From the NCBI RefSeq assembly GCF_933775445.1, contig NC_065873.1, positions 17,298,001 to 17,362,000 on the forward strand: a DNA stretch of 64,000 nucleotides, read 5' to 3'. Under the pieces are notes generated by a model that saw only the letters and a program-made list of their open reading frames with translations, had not been told where the DNA came from and searched no databases. Source of the stretch: Argentina anserina. Its lineage: Eukaryota > Streptophyta > Magnoliopsida > Rosales > Rosaceae. The position numbers and the translations under genes were made by a program. Positions 11,352-22,365 of the stretch are shown here, piece after piece (within the stretch, counting starts at the first letter, position 1; each line of letters starts with the position of its first letter).

Positions 11352-12972
11352 TAGGAAATGTGTAAGAATTGGAAATCAAAAAAAAAATCTTATAGCTAGT
11401 CTCCAGACTCTATCATTAATCACGAAATTATAAAATGTATAATGTTTCTCATCTACAACAAGTAAACAACGTCATTTAGGTTTTGTAAGTTGAAATTATG
11501 CATCATCGATCGTCATTTTATAATTCACAGTGCACGTACAACTATTATAAAGTGTAAACTATACTATCGTGTTCATTATTTAAACACAACATCACTTATT
11601 AATTGTTAGATACAATTACATCAAAACGAGTCAAACAAGCACCATTGTGCATGACTCTACAATATCACAATTGATTCTGTTTATATATAATCACATTTCT
11701 GAAACAAACAAAACCATGATCTCTGATTAAAAATTACCTAGGGTACGTATGTCCACGATTTTCATTTGATCCAACTGAACTCAATTTCCAATATAAAAGC
11801 ATTGCTAACTAATTATGGTCAAAATTTTGGCACTATAATTTCAATATGTTCACAGGTTTAATTTAATCACATGAATGAGATTGATCAAAGGTTGACAAAA
11901 AGCTTGAATGTTACTGGTGGATCATGACTTGAGCATTAGATTACTGTAATTTATAAACCCCTCGATTTGGATTCTCGTTTTGGGGCAAATAGTTAATAAG
12001 CTAGGGCTAAGATCAAAAGGACATATATGATGTGATTATGTGAATCACCCATCCCCTCAGAAGGACAAAGGCTCAATATATGTGAAGCGAGTATACATAA
12101 TACATGAAAAGTTTTTGATTGAAGTGTGGACGAGAGGTCATTTCGGAACTCATATTGAAGATATCAAAATCAGTGTGTCATCTAAGAGCAAAGACTGATA
12201 CCGGTAACCTGAGTCCAGAGTCAATGTTTTTTACTCGACGACTACGTACATGTCATAATGTGCGACTTAAACAGCGAACGCACTGGTTTATATACCTTCG
12301 TTCTAATAGGGGACAAAACCCCCTAGAAACAGCCACTATCAAAGTGATCAAAGCACTAGGTCCCAGGTGATTAGACAAAATCGAAATATAGAAACCAACC
12401 ATGGTAGTACGTAGAGCCATTGCCAGTTTGCCACCAGCATATATATTGCCTTCGAAGTTAATCTCCAAATCAAGAATATTGTGATTCCAATCATTCGAGT
12501 TGTTAACAAGAAGAAAGATGACACGTAACTCAAAAATGAATCCGAATTGTGTTTCTCAAACCAAAACTCAGTGTCTTTTTAGTTGTACTACTAGTCTGAT
12601 CATTGAGTGGACTCTCAATGTGTTAGTCTCTATCGATCTTTTTCCTCCTCCAAATTTTGTTAAGCTGAATTTTGATGATTAGTCCTTAATTATGAAAATG
12701 TGCGGGCAAAACCGACCCGGCCCAGCCCCACCCCAGAGATTCACCCAAAAACGGACGTCACAGCTTCCCTCACCGGACACGGCGTCGTTTCAACACTTCC
12801 CCTAGAAGGCACCATGTGCTCTAGTCGCTCTCCACTTGGCTCCCACTGTGCGCTTCCCCTATCCACTTGGCCCCCTCACACTCACGGTGCTCCGATCCCC
12901 CCCCCCCCTCCCCCCGATCCAGTGGCACTCTCGTAATTTCACCCTCCTCGGTCCCATCGACCCCCATTTTCT
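11352..12972. other. Spacer; only a short RNase H-like fragment suspected
   Basis: AT-rich spacer with no supported gene. At about 12640-12682 a short plus-strand stretch reads PPPNFVKLNFDD before a stop, resembling the start of the RNase H-like domain of plant LINE-type sequences. It is too short to annotate as an element. Confidence 0.4.
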
Positions 12973-12978
12973 TATATA
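12973..12978 (+). promoter_or_regulatory. TATA box of FATA
   Basis: TATATA in the context CTTATATACCCAC, 72 nt before the FATA start codon. It is followed by a pyrimidine-rich stretch with a (CT)n run ending near 13037. Position and context fit a plant core promoter with a CT-rich leader. Confidence 0.55.
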
Positions 12979-13049
12979 CCCACCCCCTGTTTTTTTCTCT
13001 ACTCACAAACCCTCCTCCACCTCTCTCTCTCTCTCTCACAAAATAAAAA

Positions 13050-15503
13050 ATGATGAAGCTTTCGTGTAATGCAGTGGACCAAATCCACGGCGGGGCCCAA
13101 TGCCGCTTCCTGGGCCCACACAAGACCTACTGCGCCGCCCCTCGCCGGAAAGTTTCGATTTTGCCGTGGGGGAGTGGGAAGAAGAGGAGGGCGGAGATTG
13201 TGGCGGTGGTGTCGGACAGAGGAGCGGTGCCGGGCCGGGTCGAGCCCATGACGCTGGCGGATAGGTTGAGGCAGGGGAGCTTGGCGGAGGACGGCAAGTC
13301 GTATAGGGAGTGCTTTATTGTGAGGAGCTATGAGGTTGGGATGAACAAGACTGCTACTGTGGAGACCATTGCTAATCTGTTGCAGGTTTGAATGTGACTT
13401 CAAATTTTGATTGAGTTATAATGTGTGTGTTTTAAAGTTTCGATTTTTATGATTTTTGAGCCTGTGGGATTGTTTGGTTTGAATTGTTTGGGCCAAATTT
13501 GAGGGCTTTAGGTGGATTGGGAGTGTTTAGTTTGCTGCTTTCATACATGCATTTATGAACTTTTGGAGTTCTGCGATTTATTGCTTCCAACTGTATAATA
13601 ATTTTGATTGTAGTTTATTCTTGTTTAGAGCCTTGATTGCTTTAGGTTTAAAAATCACCTGGGAAAGCTTATTAGATACTTATCACTGTAATTTGTACGT
13701 TATTAGTTGAATGATTTTGTTTGTTTAAGTAGATTAAAAATTTCGAACTTGAATGAGATTAAGGACATTGTTGGAGGATTAGCCGAGGTGGTTATTTTAG
13801 TGAGGAGGGAAGCTAGTTAGTTACATGTTTATTGGGATACTCATAACAACATTCGTGCAATATATGTATGACCAGTGAGGATTGGTGATGTAGGAGGTTG
13901 GATGCAACCATGCTCAAGTTGTGGGATTTTCAACAGACGGATTTGCGACAACCACCACCATGAGGAAATTGCATCTAATATGGGTTACTGCTCGCATGCA
14001 CATTGAAGTCTACAAGTATCCAGCTTGGTAGGGTTTCTTGTCTGCATTTTGGTTCTGGATTGGATTCGTACCTAGCAAGTGTGATTTTATAATGTGTGTC
14101 TCTGCAACAGGAGTGATGTTGTTGAAATAGAAACGTGGTGCCAAGGGGAGGGGAGAATTGGAACTAGACGTGATTGGATTCTCAAGGACTATGCCACCGG
14201 ACAAGTCATTGGAAGAGCAACAAGGTATTTAGTGATTCTGCTTATTGTTATACAAAATCTTTATAGCATGTTGAAAAAATGGTATAGGTAGAGTAAGTCA
14301 TAGAATTTCTTATATACTTTTCTTATATACAGAAGAGAAGATGTAATTGTATTGAGCCAACATCCCCGTATTCCGCGATGTACTGTATAGTTTGTCTAGG
14401 CTGTTCGTGGCAGACTCTTAATCTTTAGCCACCCACTTTACTTGTACCTAGTTACTGATACTTCCTCATCATTTTGACACTCCTAGTCTCATAGTCTGGC
14501 TATTTGCAATAGCATTTACCACCACAATATTTTCTCAATATATTGTATAACCATCTACTTGAAGATTGTAATTGAGGAAGAGTTTGAATCCTTTTTCTGC
14601 AGTTCTGATTATCGTTAATCATCAAATTATGTGTTTCTGTGATGCGTTATTAACCTTCACCACCTTTATGCATGATCTCAGCAAGTGGGTGATGATGAAC
14701 CAAGACACCAGGAGGCTTCAGAAAGTCAGTGATGATGTTCGGGAAGAGCATCTAGTTTTTGCTCCACGAGAGCTAAGGTAAGAACCTTGTCTTCTTTCTA
14801 GGGGCCTTGATTGTCATTTCTTTATAGCATTCTGACATGCCTGAAACCACACAACTGGTGCACAATCTTACTGGTTTTTGTATTTGTATTGGTAGATTAG
14901 CATTCCCAGAGTCAAACAATAGTAGCTTGAAGAAAATTGCTAAACTGGAAGATCCTGCTGAATATACGAGACTAGGCCTTGTGGTAAGTTCTCAGTTTCT
15001 TATGGTTGGTTCTTAGCTCTTAATTTTATTCAGTGCTCTCAGTATACCTTTGTATGTCTCAGCCAAGGAGGGCGGACCTGGACATGAACCAGCATGTTAA
15101 TAATGTCACCTACATTGGTTGGGTTCTAGAGGTCAGTTACATGTCTGATTAATGTAGAATTATACTATGTGTTTTATGGCCATATTATCATTCATCTTAT
15201 AAGAGATATTCCCTTCTTATACAACAGAGCATGCCTCAAGAAGTCATTGATACCCATGAACTTCAGACCATCACCTTAGATTACAGGCGGGAGTGTCAAC
15301 AAGATGATGTAGTTGATTCCCTTACAAATGTGGAACACGTAAAGAACGCTGAAGCAAATTTGGATTCTAGAGGAGCAAATGGATCTCCTGCTGCAACAGA
15401 AAATCATGACTACCGTCAATTCTTGCATCTACTGAGAATATCAGGTGATGGATCAGAAATAAACAGAGGACGTACAGTGTGGAGAAAGAAACCTGCAAGA
15501 TGA
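13050..15503 (+). CDS. FATA: Oleoyl-acyl carrier protein thioesterase, chloroplastic (FATA)
   Basis: Plastid enzyme that hydrolyses acyl-ACP, mainly oleoyl-ACP, releasing fatty acids for export to glycerolipid synthesis. Seven coding exons join in frame: 13050-13385, 13894-14027, 14111-14224, 14682-14777, 14896-14983, 15063-15131 and 15228-15503, all with GT-AG introns, giving 370 residues, the usual FATA length. The first ~55 residues are Ser/Arg-rich without acidic clusters, fitting a transit peptide. NKTATVETIANLLQ and WCQGEGRIGTRRDW mark the FATA class rather than FATB. Catalytic-site residues are present with family spacing: Asp263, Asn265 and His267 in DMNQHVNN, and Glu301-Cys302 in RREC. 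The start ATG at 13050 follows a CT-rich leader; a second Met follows at once. The gene appears intact. Confidence 0.95.
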
Positions 15504-16244
15504 GGAATTCTTTGTACCTGGTTGGTTTCACCTGTTTTTGGTTTGATTTTGTTTCTGGTCTCTTGTGTTTTTGGTCCTTTGTATGAGAGGTTTTGTTTCT
15601 TAGTTAATGTCAGCTTCATAGTTTATTTTTTGAGCTTTTCCAATTGTCAGCTGTTACAAAATGTCGTTGGGTCCTGCACTGCTGTGAATATATTCGCAAA
15701 GAATATTCACCATTTTATGTTGTATCTGACATTTAAAATGGTTACCAATCTTCATTGGAATGTAATATTACTAGGTCAAGCTTCAATAATAATTCTTAGC
15801 ATCGTTGTGGGATTTTTGCTGGTTTCATTTTAATAAATATAGGGTTAATTTTACTCTAGCTGCCTGTATGTCTTTCTGAGCATTTGGTTATTACCATTTC
15901 TAAACTTCAAAAGCTTACATATGAGATCTGTGCATCTTATACATCTATAATTTTCATCTCATGTTCAGAATTTTCATGTCAAAGTTGGTTCTTTCGATGT
16001 CAAACCTATCAGCATTTGACTTTATGGTGCTCCGCAAGTTTTCTGGTAACGAACTCATTGAATCAATGGGGCCATGAAGCTATCAATGAAGTTACCACTA
16101 ATTCCTACCTATCGTCATCAGAATAACCTAATAGCAAACCAGAATAACCTAATAACCACAATTGCCAACTGATAAAGTACCATTCTATATCGACCAAAAT
16201 CTGCATGTAGACGCCAGTCAAGAGTAGCTGAAATTACTACAGAA
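15504..16244. other. FATA 3' flank, no separate gene
   Basis: T-rich sequence after the FATA stop, probably its 3' UTR (roughly to 15850), then anonymous spacer. Short open stretches here lack any recognisable domain. Confidence 0.5.
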
Positions 16245-16530
16245 ATTGCTCATTGTTACACTCCCTGTTGTCTTTCTGGTGGTTCTGAAGCTGCAAGTGA
16301 CTTGAAACTGAATTATATTCCTTAGTGGTTAGAAATTGGCGTTGGCTATACGTTAAGGATGAATATATGGGAGGATGGGGTGTTGAAGCCTTCCACGGGC
16401 TGGATGCTCATGAAGGCTAAGGTGAGAAAAGAGACATTCCTTAAGATCACAATTTCACAACAGAGGAAATTGCAATGGCGACATTCCTGATCGTGGATGG
16501 AGCCATCGAGGTGTGGCAACTGGCAAGTAT
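16245..16530 (+). pseudogene. Decayed copy of the Trp/Gly-rich secreted-protein gene found at 22036
   Basis: The stretch ATTGTTACACTCCCTG followed by CTTTCTGGTGGTTCTGAAGCTGCAAG closely parallels the signal-peptide coding part of the gene at 22076-22125. Further on, CCACGGGCTGGATGCTCATGAAGGCTAAGGTG parallels the CACGGGCTTAAGGATGCTCCACATGGCTATGGTG part at 22220-22253, after a region with insertions and deletions. No open frame joins these parts and no start codon is kept. I infer an old duplicate now non-functional. The CACTA element and an inverted-repeat element lie between the two copies. Confidence 0.55.
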
Positions 16531-17168
16531 TCATATTCCATGGTGATCTCATAGAACACGCTTAGAGCGTCTATGAGAATCTGAGATGTATCATTACTAG
16601 TTACTACATATAATCAACCTAGCCAAAGTGATTAATTAAGTTTCGAATGAGTATACGTACTTGCTGAAGTAAGCTTCTAAGTTTCAAATTGTTGGTGAGA
16701 GTAATCACAGCAACGTACCGCCCCCTATAATTGACTAGCACATATGCTAACGAAAAATCTGAAATGCAGTAAAATTGTCGGACATTAAACCCTTAGCATG
16801 ATACAAACTCCAAATGTATTGATCGAGCTCTACTTGTTTCTGGCATCAGGCATAAGACATCACATTACAATACATGTTGAGAATTTGAAACCAAGATTCA
16901 GAATGTATATACGAACCTGAAAACTGAGGGCCGGGGTTTCAATTTAAAACGATAATGAGGGTGATTGTCATAATTGTTGAAAATCGACTCTTATCAAGAG
17001 GCTGAAATTGAACTATTCAATGTATACACTTAACATTTAAAACTAAGCAGTTCAAATAATTGTTGTTCCTCTTGTAGTAGTTGAGTTCTATTAACTTCAA
17101 GCAATCAGCATCCTACTTAATGCTTCTGATTACAAGTCTATTTCGTGACAAACCCAGAAAATCACAAA
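16531..17168. other. Spacer, nothing recognised
   Basis: AT-rich sequence without coding, RNA or repeat signals that I can support. Confidence 0.5.
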
Positions 17169-18318
17169 GAATAATACTAAATGAACCACCTATTTGATGG
17201 ACCACCTATTTGATGAACCATCTATAAACCACTTTAGGTGGCAGCTGAAGTGGCATAGCCACCTCATCAAATTATAATATTTGAGTTTTATATTTTCTAT
17301 TTGTCTTAATAAAAACAATCATTTATTCAATATACAAAAATCCTTTAAACATAACTATCTTTTAGATTTATCTTTGAATTATCTGCTATTATCTTGATCC
17401 CCAATTTAAGAACTTGGAACCACAATTGCAGGACGGAAGAGTTCAATATTATCAAAGTATACATATCTATAATTTAGCGATTAGGGTTAGGGTTTATCTT
17501 ATAATCAAGCAATCCCAAAAAATTTCAAACAAGGACGAGCAAAGCTTATTATTACGAACACAATGATCGATGACCAGCTAGCTAATAAGAGATCACGCAC
17601 CTCAACTCCTCATCATCGCCATCGCAATGCAACAAAGCAATGCATGACCTTTTTTTTTTTAGGGAATGGATTGTTTGTTTTGTTCGGCTAAAATCCCAAT
17701 TTTTTCTCTGTTATTATTGACAAGGTCGTGATTAGAATGAACTCTCTCTTGAGTCTCTTCTTCTCCGATGTCCTCTCAACGTAGCTCTCATCTTCTCTTC
17801 AATTGAAAGACATCTACTCAATCTAATTAATTTAGGTACCAATTTTCTGCAAACTCTCTCCCCATTTTAATTGTGGTTAATTATATATAAATATATATGA
17901 ATAGACTTTCATGTTTGAAATTAGGATTTGGTGGAAACTGTATGCGGAAGAGATATGATGTAAAGAGATTTCTGCAACCATTCCAAAATCAGTGCTCTTC
18001 TTGTGTGGTTTACAAGACATATGTGTATATGTTGTTGAAGGAGGAGGTGAGAGGACGAACTCTGGAGAAAAAAGATAGAAGAATACAATTTTGATGATGA
18101 CAGGGAGGAGCACAAAGCCAAAATAAAAAACATTGAATCCTTGAAAAGATAAATTTAAAAGAAATCTACTATCATATTATACAAAACTCAAATATTATAG
18201 TTTAATGACATGGACATGCCACTTCAGCCGCCACTAAGGTGGTTTATGGGTGGTTCACCAAATAGGTGGTTCATTTAACATTACTCTCACCAAATAAGTG
18301 GTTCATTTAGCATTACTC
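17169..18318. mobile_element. Inverted-repeat DNA transposon, ~1.15 kb, non-autonomous
   Basis: The left arm (17169-17293) contains TAATACTAAATGAACCACC and runs through GGTGGCAGCTGAAGTGGCAT to TATAATATTTGAGTTTT. The right arm (18185-18318) is its reverse complement, with GAGTAATGCTAAATGAACCA at the outer edge. The end motif is itself repeated in tandem at both ends (three partial copies in all). The interior has a telomere-like TTAGGGTTAGGGTTT at about 17480-17495 and no transposase. No clear target duplication was found, so the superfamily is undecided. Confidence 0.65.
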
Positions 18319-19696
18319 AAAATCAAATGGGATTATCAGTCAATCAATGAGGTTACCAATAATTATTCCTAGCTATCAACCTAATACCACACCAGAATAG
18401 AATTTAGGTCATGATCATGGGTTATCTAGATTTAAAAATCACAATAGCCCTCTCAACAAATACATACCATAATGCACTACACCACAAAAAACATTTAACA
18501 ACATGCAATGTATGTTGTCAAAAGTTATTAACAACGTTCAGTGCATGTTGTAGATGCAGAAGTCGTTAAAAGTCTAAAACTTTTAACAACACAACTTGCA
18601 CATTGTTATATTATTTTAACAACGCACATTGCTTGTTGTCGTAATCTTTCAATAACAAACAAAATGTACGTTGTGCTTTTTTACAACACATATTGCATGT
18701 TGTTGTAAGTTTAAAACAACATGCACCTTGCGAGTTGTACTTTTTAACAACAAGTTATGCATGTTGTTGTACGTTTTCAACAACATACATTTTGTGAGTT
18801 GTACTTTTTCACAAGCAACTTGCATGTTGTTGTAAGTTTTCAACTACTAGTCCTGAATGTTGTTATATTACTGAATGTGTTGTCATAACATTTTAATATA
18901 CACAATTTACACTCAATTTGCTAGGATCTTCTTTCCTGTAACTAATTCCACATACATTCACTATGACTTAGTCACAATTGCATCAAATATGAGCACACAC
19001 TTTAAACATAGGAAATATATATATGTCTCATATCTCATACATCATCCTTGATAAAACATTAGAACAAAATAAACACAAACAAATAAACACTACCGGGTCC
19101 TCCTATCTCTCCGGCGCCTTGGTTGAATCTTCCTTACTGGCCTTACAGGTGTCGTTTCAACTGGTTTGACAGAATTTATTACTTCAAGCTAGTGGTGGTA
19201 GTGATGGGGATAGGGATGGTGGAAGACTGGAATTCATGGAACCATGTGCTCTAATACACTTTATGGTATTTCTGTGGACAGTGAAAAGAATATTAATTAC
19301 ATGCACTGAGGAACATGAGAACCAAGAAGATGGGGGAAATGTGGAGCAAAAATCTGAGTCGACCAAACAAATAGCAATGATGATCTACAACGTAAATGAG
19401 TTAAATTCAAGTAAGCATAAAGAACCTGAATATTCTATATGTTTCTTCTAAGTCCTCTCAAACAATCATATGTATAGACAATCCAAGTTCCAAACCATAT
19501 CATAAATTACCTGAACTATAAAATTGTGCCTTTCACAGTCATAGCCTCATAGAACATATTGATAGCCTCATACATACAGCAAACACACGTAAAATTGTCA
19601 AGACATATTATAAAAACTTGTGATACTCTTCTTTCAATGTTCTTACCCACATAACACATGCTAGTTAAGTTAATAAAATGCACAGACTTCCTTATT

Positions 19697-20105
19697 ATCA
19701 AGGAAAAGAGCAATCTGCAGAGCATTTGGATATTCTTCAAATTTCAGATATATCATAAAAGCAATATCCAAAACTAACATATCATCTGGTATATGCGTTA
19801 AGATACAAAGTAGCACAGTGACTCATTGACATTAACTCCTTCCAGTTTTAATAGGTGAGGTAGATTGGGTAAAGTCTGAATCATGGCCACAGTCTACTTA
19901 CCTTGCTGAATTGGTGAGGTAGAGACAAGTCCTCTTAAAATTTGTCTTATCAACATGCTCAACTAACAGATCAAGGTCTTCAACCTGGCATTGGGCAAAC
20001 TATCAGTCCCAACAAAAAAAAAGACTGGCAAACAATGAATTTTAGCAGATTAATATTTGGATTTACCTCCATTAAAAGTTCAACAGCTTCCGGTTCGGCA
20101 TTGTG
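19697..20105 (-). pseudogene. Captured fragment of 26S proteasome subunit RPN1 (PSMD2)
   Basis: Three consecutive exon pieces are readable inside the CACTA element. 20105-20067 encodes HNAEPEAVELLME between an AG acceptor and a GTAAAT donor. 19984-19902 encodes VEDLDLLVEHVDKTNFKRTC and a few more residues, again with intact AG and GTAAG splice sites. From about 19815 to 19697 the reading PDDMLVLDIAFMIYLKFEEY continues to IALFLDN. Order and sequence match the N-terminal third of RPN1, the scaffold subunit of the 19S base. The third piece has a few extra bases before PDDM and the fragment stops abruptly. Introns are kept, so capture was at the DNA level. Confidence 0.85.
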
Positions 20106-20689
20106 CTGCATTGCATAAATGACTTATTAGAAGAAAAGTTTAATCACATATCAACAAACAGATAGGCAACCTGACTGATTATATTTATGGAACCTCAATA
20201 GAAATATCAACTCCAAATAATTAACAAGGGCCATCAGTAACCACCTTGAATACGGAACGATACATATTTTAAGTAACAAAAACACACAAGAAGACACTAT
20301 GAACTAAGAATACTAAAACATAAAACTACTCTGCTAACTAAAACATACTTTTGTCGAATTAATTGCATACAGATACCATTGAAATACGGCTACATTGTTT
20401 ATTTTCCGATCATTCAAGTACAAAGTCCCCAACTGTATACATATGGTTTCATATTTTAACTCTCATAAACAACAAATTAGATGCCGTGTACAATCCTATA
20501 GCAAACTCGTACCACTTAAACACTCATTTTAACATAAACTGTACATAAATTTCATAGAAATACAATCGAAACGTCCTTTAATAGTGTTTTTTATGCAGAA
20601 CAAATCTTAATCTCCACAATTTTATCAAAGCAAAACAAGTATACCAGTATTAACACTGCAACAGAGACCCTACCGCTTAGTGTAATAAC

Positions 20690-20882
20690 CGAGTTCACCA
20701 GTAATCACACTCTCATTCTCTTCAAACTCCACCATGCCGTTAACAATTCCTGGCAGCTCCAAATCGATCGTGATCTCGGTGACCTCTACATCGCAATGGA
20801 GTGCTTGGAGGTCTCGACTTGTACATTTTCATAGATTGAAGGAAACAGTTCAAAGCTCTTCTTCGGAACCTGTAAGAGAAAC
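20690..20882 (-). pseudogene. Further captured coding-like segment, source uncertain
   Basis: Read on the minus strand, an AG acceptor near 20871 is followed by a GSEEE-like segment that could be a broken start of triosephosphate isomerase exon 2. A frame further down reads VEVTEITIDLELPGIVNGMV and ends ITGELGYYTKR with a stop. The second part looks like coding sequence, but I do not recognise its source gene. Confidence 0.35.
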
Positions 20883-21156
20883 GAAACAAATGAAGGCTGA
20901 GATGAAGAAATTAGGGATTCGAAATCAAAAACGAAATTGACAGTTGAGATGAAACAAAATTGAGGATTTCAATCCTTAAAACACTATAATCGCACAAATC
21001 ACGTGAAATTGAAACCCAAACCTAATAACAAATCAGTTACCAAAAACTAAAGATCGGCTAAGCTGATCGGTTAAATACTACAGTTTTGCGATCAGAATCA
21101 GATTCGCACAGCTCAAAATAGAGGAGAGAGAAACATAGATCGGATAAGAGACTTAC

Positions 21157-21300
21157 GCATTTCCAGTTGCCGCCAACGAAGAACTTCCAGCCCATTTTTG
21201 TTGAAGATGAGATTTCTCGGTACCGACAAAATGGATGAAGAAATAGAACACTGGATGAGTGTTGGGGTCTGTTTATATTTCGGCTTTTTCTTGGTGCGCA
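21157..21300 (-). pseudogene. Captured promoter/leader and exon 1 of cytosolic triosephosphate isomerase
   Basis: Minus-strand ATG at 21195 begins MGWKFFVGGNWKC and ends at TGC (21157) directly before a GTAAGT donor, as in exon 1 of plant cytosolic triosephosphate isomerase (family start M-x-R-KFFVGGNWKC). Arg3 is replaced by Trp. Upstream sequence on the same strand includes AATATAAACAG near 21270 as a TATA box and a CT/CA-rich leader, so promoter and 5' UTR seem to have been captured too. The downstream barrel-coding exons are missing, so no isomerase can be made. The fragment lies inside the CACTA element. Confidence 0.85.
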
Positions 21301-21965
21301 AGCGGCGATACTTGCAGTAGTGATGGATTGGGCCGGCGGGCCCACTTGGGTCGTGTGGAATTACGGTTGGGGGCTGAGGATCTAGGATATTCCTAGAGGG
21401 ATATTTGGAGGGAGAGGAGGGGTAGTTTGGTATGTTGAGATGACTAAAAAAGGGACTTCCTTGGCGCACGGGAGAGAGAATTTTGTATGTCTAGATACTT
21501 ATACATATTTTTCTTTTGGCTTTTTAGTATCTTAAATTTTTGAAATAACATGACGATCCATTGTGAGTTGTTATTTTAAAAATTTTTAACAATGTACTTT
21601 TACTATTGTTTTGTCTCAAAAATTTTAAGATTATACGACAACGTGCCGCATGTTGTTATTTTAACACTATTCAACAACATTCATTTTCGCTTGTTGTCGA
21701 TATATACATTCGATAACTTAAAAATAACAACACGCATAATGCATTGTCGAATATTGATTTGATAACATGTCAATGACGCATGTTGTGATATAAGTGTTTC
21801 AACAACGCACAAATTTTGCATGTTGTAGATTATAGTAATTAACAACGTTGATTTTAAGCATGTTGTTATTATGATGTTGTTGAATGTCATTTTTCTTGTA
21901 GTGATGATCAAACTCTCCATGCAGACGCCAATGTATATCATTCCCAAAATGATCATCTTCTCCAG

Positions 21966-21973
21966 TATAAGTA
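21966..21973 (+). promoter_or_regulatory. Putative TATA box of the small secreted-protein gene
   Basis: TATAAGTA in the context CTCCAGTATAAGTAGAG, 70 nt upstream of the ATG at 22036 and 63 nt downstream of the CACTA element end. All promoter sequence further upstream is therefore now transposon. Confidence 0.45.
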
Positions 21974-22035
21974 GAGTCGATCAGCCTCACTGGAAAGCTC
22001 CACAAAGCAAAAGACGAAGAGTGAAAGAGAGAAGA

Positions 22036-22365
22036 ATGAAAACAGTTAGTATGGAGAAAGCGAAGGCATGTCTCATTGTCACACTACTCCTTGTGACATT
22101 TCTGGCGGGTTCTGAAGCTGGAAGGGAGATGATGATGAAACCGAAAGAGGAGGTCTACAACCCTAACTGGTTATGGGGATGGGATCATATCTTTTGGCCT
22201 TGGTGGTGGTGGGGACTTCACGGGCTTAAGGATGCTCCACATGGCTATGGTGGAAAAGGTGACATGCCTTGTGATCATAACAAAGGCAATGGCAATGGTG
22301 AGAAAGGTGAGACTCCTGATCATGGAGGTGATGGTCAGAACGGAGATGGTGCCAGGTATCCATAG
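22036..22365 (+). CDS. Small secreted Trp-rich/Gly-rich protein, function unknown
   Basis: Single-exon frame of 109 residues from ATG 22036. Residues ~8-28 form a hydrophobic core (LIVTLLLVTFLAG) followed by SEAG, a good signal peptide with cleavage after Ala or Gly near residue 28. The mature part starts with a charged stretch (MMMKPKEEVY), then an unusual Trp block (LWGWDHIFWPWWWWG, nine of the window's most clustered Trp codons), then a hydrophilic Gly/Asn/Asp tail with NGNGEKGE- and DHGGDGQNGDG-like repeats. It has one Cys in the mature region (in MPCDH), so no disulfide-rich fold. It may be a cell-wall or apoplastic protein; I know no named family that fits. An upstream in-frame extension lacks a signal peptide and lies partly next to the transposon, so I prefer this start. 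A decayed copy is at 16245-16530. Confidence 0.7.
   Translation: MKTVSMEKAKACLIVTLLLVTFLAGSEAGREMMMKPKEEVYNPNWLWGWDHIFWPWWWWGLHGLKDAPHGYGGKGDMPCDHNKGNGNGEKGETPDHGGDGQNGDGARYP

Larger units (their letters stand above)
18475..21903. mobile_element. CACTA (En/Spm) element with captured host-gene fragments
   Basis: Starts CACTACACCACAAAAAACAT at 18475 and ends ATTTTTCTTGTAGTG at 21903, the inverted CACTAC...GTAGTG termini of CACTA elements. It is flanked by ATG at 18472-18474 and again at 21904-21906, a perfect 3-bp duplication. Subterminal zones (18490-18870 and 21560-21895) hold many copies of short inverted motifs of the type ACAACATGCA/TGCATGTTGT, the usual transposase-binding arrays. The 3429-bp element has no transposase. 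Its interior carries pieces of at least two host genes on the minus strand (RPN1 and triosephosphate isomerase), so it is a non-autonomous gene-capturing member. Confidence 0.9.

Noticed and set aside
12500..12682. RNase H-like tail of a LINE (PPPNFVKLNFDD)
   Set aside because: Only about a dozen residues match before a stop, with no neighbouring reverse transcriptase sequence.
15522..15833. Hydrophobic 103-codon frame after FATA
   Set aside because: T-rich 3' UTR sequence; no family match and no conserved start context.
17476..17496. Interstitial telomere repeat
   Set aside because: Only about two TTAGGG-type units inside a transposon, too short to call telomeric; could be a chance telobox.
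17877..18113. Short frames inside the inverted-repeat element
   Set aside because: Frames on both strands overlap with no domain; the element looks non-coding.
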